A stretch of DNA of 64,000 bases, taken from contig JAHRHY010000008.1 of assembly GCA_019671135.1 (NCBI GenBank), positions 1,488,001 through 1,552,000 on the forward strand, written 5' to 3'. Both the position numbers and the translations under genes were made by a program. This document shows positions 1 through 11,225 of the stretch, one piece after another (within the stretch, counting starts at the first letter, position 1; the number at the start of each line of letters is the position of its first letter). A model generated the notes under the pieces. It searched no databases. It had not been told where the DNA came from and saw only the letters and a list, made by a program, of their open reading frames with translations. Source of the stretch: Linnemannia hyalina. Lineage: Eukaryota; Mortierellomycota; Mortierellomycetes; Mortierellales; Mortierellaceae.

Positions 1-439
1 CCAAGCACTCGGCATATCAACCCTTTTTGTTATAAGAGACGATTCGCCCGAATCTGTCTCTTTTTATCCATGCCCTTTTTAAACATCTGCTACAACACCC
101 TCATTACTTGCCCAGTCTACCTCTTGTTCTCGTCTATCACACATCCCCGCCTCTTTTTTTGCTTTCTTTTCCTCTCATCTCCTTCCTTCTTCTTTTTCAT
201 CTATATATTTTTTTTCATTGACATCCTTGCTTCTCGGGTTGCTTGTCGTGGAAGCCGACAGTTTCAATTGAGCTAGGATTCAACCTACCAACGACTATAC
301 CAGTAGTAGCACCACTATCACCACATTGCCTAAAACAAACAACAAGGGCAACAGTCTGATCAGCAACATTAACACCAAAGCAACAAATAGTCCGTCCATC
401 CTTTTAAACTGACCAACCTCTACTCCCTCCGTTCATCCT
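1..439. other. Gene-free leader upstream of the velvet gene
   Basis: No coding segment with recognisable homology was found. The stretch is pyrimidine-rich, with T/C runs at about 140-220, as is common for fungal promoters and 5' leaders. It probably holds the promoter and 5' UTR of the velvet gene, and a short upstream coding exon cannot be excluded. Confidence 0.4.
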
Positions 440-2012
440 ATGATCATGGCCGTTTCCGTCTGTTTTCCTCCTCGCAGGACCTATGAGTTGACGATGGAAC
501 AGAATCCCATCCATGCTCGGATGTGTGGGTTTGGTGATAAGGCAAGTGGATGTTCTTGGAGAACAAGTAGAAGAAAAAATGCCCTTTTGCCATGGTTACT
601 TAAATCTGTTGTCATTGAAGTTTTTTCTATTGCTGATAACGTATGTATCGACGCACATACCTTTGGAAAATAAACGGATTCAGGAACAAGGATGGCAAGG
701 TGAGGCAGTGTAGACCGGCGCCTTATTCAATGAAACACCTGTTTTAACATACTCTCGTACTCCTGATCTTCTTTCATACTTCATTTAGGATCGGCGACCA
801 ATGGATCCTCCGCCAATTGTGCGTTTGACGGTCTGGGAAGAAGATGGGGCCCCTGTAGACTTGAAGTAGGTTGCAGCGGCGACAATTTGATCCGCTCGAT
901 GTTGTTTGAGTGACGGCGGAACACTAATGACAACAAAAACCACAGCAACCCAATCAGCGTCGATCATCTAATCCTTTCACGCACATCTCTCTCAATAATT
1001 TTTCCATCGCGTTCATTTTCGAAACGAATATAGCGTTCCTGGCGCTGTCGACATTTCACAATGCATGGTTATGGCAGAGTTATTCACTGTAGACCAGCTG
1101 CAGCCCTGCTCACTCGTCGCCAATCCCGCAACAACAACCATCATCCCAGCCACACCAGAGGTAAGGACCATTGGCGACTCGACCATGTCTGTCCTCCACC
1201 TTGGAGTCCCACCACCGATATCTACCCGCAATCTGACAGGATCCACAGGCGCATCGGGTGATCTACTCAAGGACTTGACCGGCAACTATGGCATATTTTT
1301 TGCCTTTCCCGATCTCAGCGTCAGGACAGACGGCATGTACACCCTTAAGTTTTCATTCGTCATGTTACCCGAGTAGGTAGCATCGCTTTTTTTTTTTTGG
1401 CTTCCCATTAGTCTCTTTGATACCTTGGTTTAGTGGATGCAAAAAAAGAAGAGAAAGAGAAACTCATGTTAGTAATTGTAAATTCTTCTTGCATATAGAT
1501 CGCCATTGGTTCCATCACCGGTCCTCGCAACGGTCTTCTCGGCACCTTTTGAAATATTTCATGCAAAACGGTTCCCAGGCATGATCAGTACGTCAGAGGA
1601 AACATGCACAGAAAATATTCCTTTTACAAGCCCAATGTTTGCTTTTTTTTTTGTCTGGTTGTTTGTTTGTTTGTTTGTTTGTTTATTTGTTTATTTGTTT
1701 GTTTCTATGTTTGTTGTGGTGTTGCATGTTCAATGTTTCTATTTGTCATGCAAATCCAGACTTGGACCCTTATGACATGTCCGATTCTCACTATCATACC
1801 CTTGTTTATTCACTGGTGATATCGTTGTAACTCTTGGTATAGAATCAACACCGCTTTCCAAGACGCTGTTTGACCAAGGTGTTCGAATTCCATTGCGAAA
1901 GGAGACGAGAGTAGGGCGCGTTAAAGCCCTCGTACTAACAGAACCAGACTCCACCAAGCAGGGTCCAGACGATATCGAGGATATCGAAGACATGGATGGC
2001 AAGGAGGTCTGA
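440..2012 (+). CDS. Velvet-domain transcription factor
   Basis: Probable DNA-binding velvet factor; the family (VosA, VelB, VelC, VeA) controls development, sporulation and secondary metabolism and acts in the nucleus as homo- or heterodimers. Five exons join in frame: 440-541, 789-865, 1034-1372, 1499-1587, 1843-2012, giving 258 residues. Nearly the whole protein is one velvet domain. Visible marks are TYELTMEQNP and ARMCGFGDK in exon 1, DRRPMDPPPIVRL in exon 2, GIFFAFPDLSVRTDG in exon 3, FHAKRFPGM in exon 4 and STPLSKTLFDQGVRIPLRK in exon 5. The tail is short and acidic (DDIEDIEDMDGKEV). Intron 1 uses a GC donor, and intron 4 carries a GTTT repeat. The ATG at 440 or 446 is the likely start, but an AG just before the conserved part (about 478) leaves room for another first exon. 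Which velvet subfamily it belongs to is not decided here. Confidence 0.85.
542..788 (+). other. GC-AG intron 1 of the velvet gene
   Basis: The exon ends in AAG and the intron begins GCAAGT, the usual strong context of GC donors. Only this junction joins CGFGDK to DRRPMDPPPIV in frame. The nearby GT (in GCAAGTGG) would break the frame. Confidence 0.75.
1658..1712 (+). repeat. GTTT-type tetranucleotide repeat in velvet intron 4
   Basis: Imperfect tandem GTTT/ATTT units lie inside the intron between the FHAKRFPGM exon and the last exon. It is a simple microsatellite with no coding role seen. Confidence 0.8.
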
Positions 2013-3346
2013 TACAGGCCCCCCTCCCCCCCCTTTTTTTTGTCCTTGCTATCGACAACTTTGCTACATAGAGTGACCGCCTTACCCATCAATAATATCC
2101 AGCGTTCCTGCATTTCTTTTCAGCGGTTGCCACCAAAAGACCCTGCCCCTATCTTTTCTTTAATTGCGCTTTTGTTTGTTACGTGAAATGATCATGATTG
2201 GTTCATGAGCATTCTGTTCCCCATGCGCGAGTAGCAATTATGCCTTTTTTGTTCTTTTTTGTCTTATGTCTTTGTTTGACACCCCCTCCCCCCCCACCTC
2301 CTTGGAAAAGAAGGGGCGACTGGTGACAAGGGGGTCGCGGCTCTGCTTACCATATCCTCTCTTCTTTTATCCATCCTCCATACCCTTCTTTTGTTCAACT
2401 TCTCGGTTGACCTGGTTTGTTCTCCACTCGACCTTTTGCTCTTTTTTTGTTTTGATGGATACAATAAGACACTCCTTTTCGCGATGTGTTTGTAGAGGTT
2501 GTTGGTAAAAGCATCAACTGTGAACTGAATGCTGGAGGTGAGTGACACATGCATTCTTTGCAAAGGGCGATAAACAATTGGATAGAATGACGTCAGTTAT
2601 GCGTTATGCACAGGCTGTATGAATTTTCGTTTTGATGACCCCGATCCCGACCCTGATCTTGACCTTGGCCGCGATGCCCCGACGGGACAAAAAGTATTAA
2701 TAAAAAAATTCAAGCTCTGGCGAAGGTCCCGAGCGGAAGGTATTCATTTCAGATCACATCAATTTGGCCCACGCGCTTACCCATCCCGTGACCTACCTTT
2801 GTCGTAGCCGAAAGGTGCTGGGGTTGACCACAAATCAGACGATGAGGTTCTGTACTGCACATGTACTGCACATGCAGAAGTGAAGAAGGAGTCTTGGGGG
2901 AAGGGAGGGGTGAGATCGACAAGGGAAGGGTCCATTTTTGTTGTGAGATCGACAAGGGAAGGAGAAGAGTTGGAGGAAGCATACCATGGCATAGCATGTT
3001 GCCAGTGGGTAACTAAATGGTGGTTGACCTGCCGACGAGGATATGGAAAGATGGAATAAAAAATGAGATGACCACTTTGAGAGGCGGAGAAAGAAAGAGA
3101 CGCACAGGAGAGGGAGAGCAATTTGGGACGCCACCTTGGTCTCACCTCTATTTCTCCCCTCTTTGACTCTTTTACTCTTTTTTCTGTTTGCTTACAACTC
3201 TTCCTTTTACTTTTTCTTGCTCACTCACACATTCCCATACCTCGTCCACACCTTCCACACCCACACTCTCATTCTTATTCTCACACTCACTCTCACCCAC
3301 CACCTTCCTCACTCTTCCCATCCAAACAACACATACTCACTCAACA
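2013..3346. other. Intergenic region between velvet and EF-hand genes
   Basis: No gene is recognised in this 1.3 kb. It holds C- and T-rich runs, a direct repeat of GAGATCGACAAGGGAAGG (near 2911 and 2945), and from about 3150 a strongly pyrimidine-rich CA/CT leader running into the next ATG. It most likely carries the velvet 3' UTR and the promoter and leader of the EF-hand gene. Confidence 0.45.
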
Positions 3347-6323
3347 ATGGGAGCAAAGCACTCAAAAGAAAACAAGGACCTCGCCAGACGCACTCACTGT
3401 AAACATCCCTTTCTTCTCCTGCCTCAATAAAAACTATCCTCGTCTCGTTTCGTCTTCTCCTCTCTTCACTTCAAGGACAGTCAACTCATTACTTTCTCTT
3501 GTTTTTGTTTCTCATCTCATTCACCTTCACCTCATTAGTCTCGAAGCGTGAGATTCATACTCTCAGACGCGAGTTTGAGAAGACGTCAAACACCTCCCGG
3601 TCCAACGTCCTCACCGAGGCACAGTTCAAGGAGGCAAGTATTCGCTCCAAATACACTTATTTTCTATTTTTCCTACCCGACTCAATGACTGACGGCAGGG
3701 ACTGAGTTGACTACCGAAAGGTGTCCGGGGTACTATGTTTTACGCCCGCAACAACAAAGCCAACGCTTGTGTCCAGAGTGAAAACAAGAGAACAAAAACA
3801 AAGCAAAAATCAGGCGCACGTCTTTCTTATCTCAATTGGTGTCTTGTGTGTGTGTGTTGTCAGACACTCACTTTTGCAGAGCGCAAGACAGGACAAAAAG
3901 AGCGAGTGGCGACAAAGTGTGTGACCAATCGACGCTTTTCACTCTGGCGGAACTATTCACAACAAAGCAACAACGAAGCAGGAAAACAACACCAGCTATT
4001 CAGGCACTCATATGCATACACACTTAGATTCTTTTTTGTCTCTCTCTGGGCAAACAGATGATGGACAGAGGCAGAGAGGGAAAAAAGAGTGAGCCATGGC
4101 CTCTTTCTTTTGTTTTACAGTTCGATCGCACGCTCTCTCTCTATCACACACTCTCTTTCGCTATCAGGCTTCATTGATATTGCATTATTCAAAAATATCC
4201 GACAAAGACAAGTGGGGATTACCAAAAGGCTCTTTCGCAATCTGTCCCGCGTTGCTTTGCTCAAGTCAGCCGGGGAAATAGAAGAGGAGAGAGAACGTAC
4301 GACCGGTATCTTCTGGAAGAAAGTAATAATAACGACAACCAAAAAAGAACAAAGGGTTCTTTCAACACACGCTCGGCGTTTTCGCCGTTTTTATGTCTCG
4401 CCTCGGCCCTTCTAATAACAACGACACTTACTTTGCCATCGATGACGATGAAAACAAAGACGACAGCTTTAATCAAAAAAGAAGAGACCGCAGCATGAAC
4501 AGTGGGAGGAACAAAAAAGACTATTGATCGAGACTTTTCTCTTACCCCTATCACAGCACCTCCCTTCGCTCCTATACCCTACTCCTTGCTTGTTCGACAT
4601 ATCTCACTAATCTAACACGTTGTGTTCCTGCTCCTAATAGACCTTCCGTCGTATCTTGCATTCCTCGCCCTTGGATGATGTTTTCCTGACTCGGTTGTTC
4701 TCCGCCTTCGACACCAACCCCAGCATAAAGGGCGTCAACTTTAAAGAGTTCATTGAAGGCCTTTCCGTCTTCATGAAGGGTACCCCGGACGAGAAGCTCG
4801 AGCGTAAGTTCATTTCATCTCTGTTATCGGTCGTCAATTTGTTTCGCACCTTGTTGTCTGGAACAGTCTGATGACCTACCTACCACCCTGACTGCCCACG
4901 GCAAGAAAGAGATGAGCACCTGGCAGGATCCGTGCCGATACGACAAAACAGACAGGAGCAGAGGCGAACACAGAAATTTTACGCCAAACAAGATTGGGAG
5001 AAAGGGCGTACACATGGATGGGACAGGAACAATGAATCCTCTGCGTCGTAAAAAGAAGGCGACTAAACCCATCTCTTCTTGTTACTATCTGGTGGCTTTT
5101 CATTATCTATCTAGTCTCGTTCAAGTTGTACGACATTGACCATGCTGGATACATCACTCGTCCTGGACTGGAAAGGGCCATGACTCAATTGGTAAGGAGC
5201 CTCCGCGCACGCTTTGTTGTGTGTTTCATGTTCACCTAAGAAGGATGATAGAGAAAAAAAAAAGGACAGTGTGAATTTCTGTAGACAACATGAAAGACTA
5301 ACTATTATTTTGTCTCCTTTGTTTTTTGTATTTCCTTTGTTCCTGTAACTGCATATGGCTGCCTTCATCTCGTAACTGCATGTACAGCACTCGGTCGTCG
5401 CAGGATCAACTCAGGATGAGACGCACCAGATCCAAGAGTTGGTCAAGCGTATCTTTGATGATCTGGATGTCAACAACGACGGCAAGCTGTCTCTGGAGGA
5501 ATACAAGCTCAACTCGATGAAGGAGCCGCTTATTATCGATTTCCTGGGCCAATTCCTTGCTGACCAGACCGATTCGGGCGCCAACTCGATTTGCTCTGCT
5601 TTGTCAGTTCCACCTTCGCCCCGCTCTGGTTCATCCCCCCCATCGCCCCGCTTCAGTCACTTTGCGCCACCTTCGCCCAGATTGAGAGATTCACTGTACG
5701 GAACTGCTTCGGGACATCCTTTCCAGACTTCATCGCCTGCAGGCAGTTTCCGTCTGAGCAACTCGCACAGCTTACTCTGGCTCAATGGCGGAATCAACGG
5801 TAGCGGAGACTTACTGGGTAAGGTCAACGAGTTTGAGGGATTGGTCGCAGCAGAGGAGGAGCAGGCAAAGGAGCGCAAGGCGGCTGAGGAAAAGAAGGCT
5901 GCTGCTGCCATTGCCGTGGTTGCGCCTGCAGTGGCACCCGTCAATGGGGAATCAGAGGAGAAGAAGGTCAATGGCACAGAGGAGAAGCCCAAGTCACAAG
6001 TGAACATTGTTGTTGTACCGTCGGACGACCAGGCATCGGGCGCACCAGCAGGGACAGCGACAGAAACGACGGCTGCAGCAGAAAAGGTCAATGGCGAGCA
6101 TACAACCAACGGTGTTTTGGCAGCAGCATCTGCCGAGGATGTCCATAGCACGGCAGCGACGGCTCCCTCTGACGAGGTCAAAGAGAAGGAGCAGCACGCA
6201 GCAGCAGTGGATGAGGTCTCTAAGACGACCCTCCAGATGGCAGAAGCCAATGGAGGACTTGAGATCCGGTCAGAGCCGACTCTTGAGGAGACGACAGCCA
6301 AGCTGAACATCCAGTCCAGCTAA
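3347..6323 (+). CDS. N-myristoylation-type EF-hand protein (calcineurin B-like) with long tail
   Basis: Likely membrane-anchored calcium sensor of the calcineurin B/CBL-like EF-hand group. Exons 3347-3398, 3539-3633, 4641-4803, 5115-5191 and 5388-6323 give 440 residues. The protein starts MGAKHSK, a good N-myristoylation motif (G2, S6, K7). Residues 50-130 carry degenerate EF-hands: the loop at 110-121 has Gly instead of Glu at position 12. A canonical loop lies at 156-167 (D156, N158, D160, G161, K162, E167). After about residue 185 comes a 250-residue Ser/Pro- then Ala/Glu-rich tail with repeated PPSPR motifs, absent from ordinary CBL or CnB proteins; I infer it is disordered. Intron 2 is about 1 kb and starts with GC; joining at 3633/4641 restores QFKETFRRIL exactly. 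Partner kinase or phosphatase is unknown. Confidence 0.75.
3634..4640 (+). other. Long GC-AG intron 2 of the EF-hand gene
   Basis: GAG|GCAAGT donor and CTAATAG acceptor. The phase-0 join gives a continuous EF-hand region, while the alternative GT four bases on shifts the frame. At about 1,007 bases it is far longer than most introns here (70-250 bases). No coding exon was recognised within it. Confidence 0.7.
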
Positions 6324-6676
6324 AGAGGGTCGACACTCTTTGATTGATCGTCTCGCTTCTTTCTTTTCTCTCTTTTGCTTTGTCGCTATATACATGCTTC
6401 TTCCTTTTTACCAAACAAACACACCCTCTGAAAATATACCACCAACACTTCGCTTTACCACACACCTAATAAAAAAACCCAGCAGTTTCGCTTCTGGAAG
6501 CAAAACTTGACACTACAATTCTCTGGAAGGATGTCCGATTCATTAATGTCATGACTGTCAATTCGTCACATCACTTTCTTTTTCTCAGGGCCGCACCGTG
6601 TCTTGCACCACTTTCTTTTCTTTTCTTTCCTACTTTCACTTCTCACACACAACCTCACCACTCAACAAACATCATC
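6324..6676. other. Spacer between EF-hand gene and small membrane-protein gene
   Basis: It holds the EF-hand 3' UTR with a candidate poly(A) signal, then a CT-rich leader ending in CACCACTCAACAAACATCATC just before the next ATG. No gene is seen. Confidence 0.45.
6468..6473 (+). terminator. Poly(A) signal candidate, EF-hand gene
   Basis: An AATAAA hexamer lies 145 bases after the EF-hand stop codon, followed by an A-rich stretch. Confidence 0.4.
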
Positions 6677-6886
6677 ATGGGCAACATCATCTCGTACTCA
6701 AGGAACGACATCATCTACTCCGCGATCCTGATTGGCGCCTGGCTACTGATCCGCCCATACTTTGTCCGCATGAGCGAGCAGGCCCAGGCCAGGGGCGAGC
6801 AGTCCCTTACCGCCGAGGCCGCCCACAACGATTCCCAACGGGCGCCGGCCTCTTCCAGTTCTGGTGCTCGGAAAAAGCTCGACTAA
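6677..6886 (+). CDS. Small single-pass membrane protein, possibly Pga2-like
   Basis: A 69-residue intronless ORF starting MGNIISYS. One hydrophobic segment (about residues 13-28, AILIGAWLLIRPYFVRM) is followed by a polar, Ser/Ala-rich tail ending KKLD. The pattern of a short N-terminus, GA-W-LLIRPY membrane helix and hydrophilic tail recalls the fungal Pga2 trafficking family, but the protein is shorter than usual, so this is a weak assignment. G2 and S6 also fit an N-myristoylation motif. The start is chosen because the ATG follows a typical leader (CAACAAACATCATC) and the upstream in-frame sequence looks like pyrimidine-rich leader. Converges on YME2. Confidence 0.6.
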   Translation: MGNIISYSRNDIIYSAILIGAWLLIRPYFVRMSEQAQARGEQSLTAEAAHNDSQRAPASSSSGARKKLD

Positions 6887-7073
6887 GCTTTCCATGGACA
6901 AGTCAACAATGAGAACAATAGGAGCAGGAGACTGGACTTTTCCGCCGTGCCGCTTTCTCTTGTCGACCTACCCGCGGTACTCCTTTCCAGTTCACGTTCA
7001 TAACCTGCCACCCCAACAATACACCCTTCCATACACTTACTCCTTTTCTCGCCCAACCCAACAACCTCCCAAT

Positions 7074-7079
7074 AATAAA
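7074..7079 (+). terminator. Poly(A) signal candidate, small membrane protein
   Basis: AATAAA lies about 190 bases past the stop codon and shortly before the convergent YME2 gene ends. Confidence 0.35.
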
Positions 7080-7157
7080 ACGCTGTGCAATCGTGTCACA
7101 CTCAATGGTTATCATAGTCTTGTTTTTTCATTAATACTCGTTGCAGAACATGAGGGC

Positions 7158-10100
7158 CTATTTATCACTGCTTTGATAGTTGACACTCAAGGACGCAACA
7201 TCCTTCTTTGCCTGAACCATCTCCTGTTCATATTTCTCAATCTTGGTATGACTCTCGGCCAACTTCTTCATCAACCACTTGACACGAGTATCAACCTCTT
7301 TGGGAACCCTTCCACCTCCAAACAACCAAGACCCATCCTGATGCAATAAGTTCGAGAGCTCTCGGAGTTCCCCTTCCCATTTGACGACCTTGGTCATCTC
7401 GTCTTTATCGAGGAATGTGGCCGATTCGAGATCCATCACGGCTTTGAAGCCTTCATCCGAGAGGATCTCTTGGAAGGCTGCCTTATAAATCGGTTTACCG
7501 GGTCTAATCGAGAATGGGCGTCCTATTTGTCGTAATGATACACGCAGTGAGTGAGACACAAAGAGAATTGAATGGAAGAAATTAGAAACGATGGAATAAA
7601 AAAAGAGCACCATCTTGAGGGGCAGACTTGATCCACGTGCGCTGGAGCAGTTCAACGACCGCCCAACCAAGTCCTGATACCACGTTTTCTACAAGTTTTT
7701 GACTTGCCGTTCTTGTGGTTGATGCTGATAAGTTCAGCTTGCTCCATTGCACTAAAAGGCGTCTCGTCGTTCTTGAACAGCGGGTGGATCTTGAGCTCAT
7801 CAAAGCTGGCCTATTGTGATATCGATTGATTTGTTGCAAGATAGATGCATTAGTATTCGAAAAGGATCGACCACACAAGATCCGTGATAGTTGGCCATGA
7901 TAGTAGCAAAAGAAGATTGAATGTCTGAAGAACAGAGAAAAAAAAGACTTACGACGTCGTATACGGCAAGGTGCTTCATGACGGTCCAGAACTGAATGGG
8001 CGTCCAGCCGAGAGTCTTCTTTTCGGTCGAATCAAAGTCGAATGCATTCTTTCGCACCTCAACCACCGATCTGTTCAGAATATCATTTACCGCATCTAAG
8101 ATCAACAAGGGTATAAGAAATAAAAGATCGTCAGTGCGCCTCTACCAAAGAAATAACGTCTACTTTGAACGAAAAAACAAAAGAAAATCGACCGTACCTT
8201 CGGGTCCCATGCCACTCTTCACTTTTTGGACAAAAAGCTCCAGATCGGTAAGACGGCCCCCAATGGTCTTGACACAATGGGTGAGGTTGCCGTACTCCTC
8301 CTTGTCCAGGTGCTTGTAGACAAACTCCATTGAAGATTCCAACGTTGCATCCATGAGCACAATCGTCTCGAATGTCATATTAGGAAGCGCTAGATTCATT
8401 AGCATAGAAAACGACAGCCTGTTAATATCTAGCCAAGACGACATCAGTTAACCCATCAACGCCACCAAAATGCATTAGCCAAGTAAGGTTACCTTTGGAG
8501 AGAGGCTTGGAGGCGGTAACGTTGTTGCTGATAAAGATGACATGAGCAACATGGTTCTCGACAAGGACAGCAGCCCAATCCGCCAGGTACGTCCAGAACT
8601 CCTTGGCATGAGGACCCTTCTCTCGCGACATGTAACCATCAATAATGACCACAGGGATATCATCAGGGTCACACCATTTGCTCTCCTCCTTGGCTTTCTT
8701 CGACTTCTCTTCCTTGGACGGCTCCTTCTTGGAGCCGAGGTTCTGGACCAATTCTGATGCGACACCGCCACCTGACGAGGCAAGCTCAGCTCTCCGTGCC
8801 TTCTCTTCGATAGTCTGCTCAATCTTCTTCATGATGGCCTCTGGTGAGACGTTGGACATGTTCCTGGTAGGCGATGTCTGTTGAATGGCGATCGTCAACG
8901 TATCCAAAATCTTTTTCAACTGTCCTTCAAACGTAGCCGATAGCCCTATGAAATTATGAGAATGGCAAGCCGTGTTAAACAACAATGAGCATGGGCAACG
9001 TAACCAAATATCGACATCTGCAGAAGAGGGTACTCACCAGCCTTCTGTCCGGTGGTCGCTGTGATGGCCATGTCCATCATGTTGTTGAGTGTGCTCATGA
9101 ACTGGAACAGAGGGATGTATCCGACCTGCTTGGCCAAGTTTGACAAGACTTCGCCTTCGCTCCTTGCGTTTGCTAGTTCGTCACACCGGATGACAATCTT
9201 GTGCGTCTTGTCCTTGGTCGCATATTCGACCATGTCTGTCTTTCCTGCTCCACGAGGTCCTTGAACAATCGCAAATGTTTCTATACGCGGCGAAGGAAAA
9301 GGCGCATTACTAAAATATTTTCTTCTTGCGGCCGGCGCGCTTAAAGAATACAGACACAATAGCAAGCGAGCATGATATTTCCTTACCGGGGGGGTTGCGC
9401 AGCCAAGTACGCAACTTTTCTTCATCTTGCTCACGCTCGCGCCACCCAGTCGCCTGTAGGGAGTCGATGGGTGTACGCGTCAATCGCCCGACAGTCTCCT
9501 TGCGAAGCCACTTGAGAATTGGGTACTCGTTGACGTTGAACAGTTTGCTGATCTTGGCGTGCATGCTGAAGACTCGAATAGGGTCAAAGACAATGAGCGA
9601 CACTCCCGCAACGGCAAAACCTCCTAGGGGAACACTCAGTCTCGGGTGGTTGCTCAGCCAGGTCCAGATGACGTTGCCCTTCAGTGTCCTCTCGTATGTG
9701 ACATTGATGTGGATTCCATTGACCTCAGTTCCATGAAGACAGTTCTTGGCGCTGGTGGCTGCGCGCATGAACGAATACTGGACAATCGCTTGCTTGGGCA
9801 TATCCTTGACAGGCGGGACCTGGAAAATATCGACAATCTTGCCGTACTTCCTGAAGAGAGTATACAGCCCCTCTACTCCTAGATCTCCCGAGTACTCGAT
9901 CCTGACCTTCTTGTTGGGGTATCGACTGGCCATGTCCTCTAGGAAAGGTTGGCCCTTAACAAGGAAGGCTCGTACTTTTTGAAAGTTGAACCACATGTAA
10001 TGACCATGGCTCATCAAGTGCTGTTCACATCGACTCTCGATCTCCTTCAGGGCCTCCTTGGTTGTGTAGGACGATGGGTGGACATATGAAAAATGGACAA

Positions 10101-10921
10101 ACATTCCGCCGTCCTTTAGCCTAATTCATACAGTTGAGTACAAGTCAGAAAAAGGGGCTAGGATCATATTGAATTTGCAGAGAACAAACAGGCAAGCAAG
10201 AGGAGCAATTACCGTGGTTCGATTCCTCCGATTTTGAAGTGGAAGGGCATGCCATTTTCGGGAGGGACGAGTTCATTCTTGGCCTTGCGCTCGAGAGATT
10301 TCCATCCTGGTCGAAGCAGCGAGTAGCGGATGTCCCACCAGGCTATCCTGAGCGGGTATGCATTGTCAAAATAAAGCATCCCGTACTTGAGTGGCAACTG
10401 CATCAGACATTAACGAAAACAGAAATAAAGTTAGAAAAATTCCCATTTTCGACGAACAGAATCCCAGAAGTGACGAGGCGTTGTCGTCATGGGAGCAATG
10501 TGAGCGATATCCGGCTACAGTCGACGAAGCCTTCTTCCAGGCGATCGTATGTCGCTGCACACACATGGCACATTATCAATGTGCCTACCTCCTCCTCTGC
10601 GGCTGCTGCTGCTTCTGTCTCGGTAGTGAACTTGCGCCGAAAGAAGCCATCGGGGACTCTTTTGGTCTTTACAAAATCCGATGGTTGGACACGCACGGCC
10701 TGAACAGTCAATGGTGTGCGGGTCGTGGCTGTAAAGACTGGCGCTGTGCGAATTGATCGAGCAAAAGTAGTTGCTGCTGTTCTTGTTGTTGGCGCGGTTC
10801 GCTGGAAGGTTCTCCCGGTAGTGAGAGGTGAGGCTATGGCAAGGACACGCTGACGTGTCAGGAGTGTTGCGGTGTGGAAACGGTGAAGGGTCACCTGAGA
10901 CGAGGCTGCAACTCGATACAT
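7158..10921 (-). CDS. YME2: Mitochondrial escape protein 2 (Yme2/Rna12)
   Basis: Inner-membrane mitochondrial protein; in yeast Yme2 affects mtDNA escape and nucleoid structure. Nine exons (minus strand): 10921-10589, 10397-10213, 10120-9387, 9280-9038, 8945-8493, 8428-8198, 8095-7953, 7810-7708, 7522-7158, giving 929 residues. The N-terminus is rich in Arg/Thr/Ala without early acids, as in a presequence. Then come LYFDNAYPLRI (after residue 111), an RRM-like domain (about 243-316), a membrane segment (about 334-351), and an ATPase part with Walker A GPRGAGKT at 425-432. Family marks MEQAELISI and RPFSIRPGKPIYKAAF lie near the end, followed by a C-terminal coiled coil. Intron 8 has a GC donor; only that join makes KNGRPFSIRPGK. 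Divergent from the NDUFS4 gene. Confidence 0.88.
7523..7707 (-). other. GC-AG intron 8 of YME2
   Basis: On the minus strand the donor reads AACG|GCAAGT and the acceptor AAATAG. The codon GGA is split across the junction and restores HKNGRPFSIRPG, a family-conserved stretch. Using the GT inside GCAAGT would break the frame. Confidence 0.75.
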
Positions 10922-11225
10922 TGCAGCCTAGAGTTGTATTTGAATGGAGATGCGGGGGAGTGTACTAGGTGGTGTTTGGTTGAAAATAATAAGAACGAGG
11001 GATGGGAATGTGAATGGCAGACAGTGAAGTGAGGCGAAGGAGGAACAAAAGGAAGAAAGACAAAAGGAGCGCGGACCAGTGCGTGTCTTTGTGTGTGTGC
11101 GAGAACACGTTCATTTAGAAAGGGTTTGTCAATTACAAATCAATTTTCTTTGGTGTAATTTGTAGGCAAGGTAGATCAGCTCTCTTCCTCTTTCTTCTTC
11201 CAGCTCACCTCTAAACATTCGAACC
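10922..11225. promoter_or_regulatory. Divergent promoter region, YME2 and NDUFS4
   Basis: 304 bases separate the two start codons, which point away from each other. Both products are mitochondrial, so shared control is plausible but not shown. No specific binding site was identified. Confidence 0.45.

Noticed and set aside
3641..4435. Short plus-strand frames inside the EF-hand intron
   Set aside because: None has recognisable motifs, and joining any of them would break the conserved QFKETFRRIL junction.
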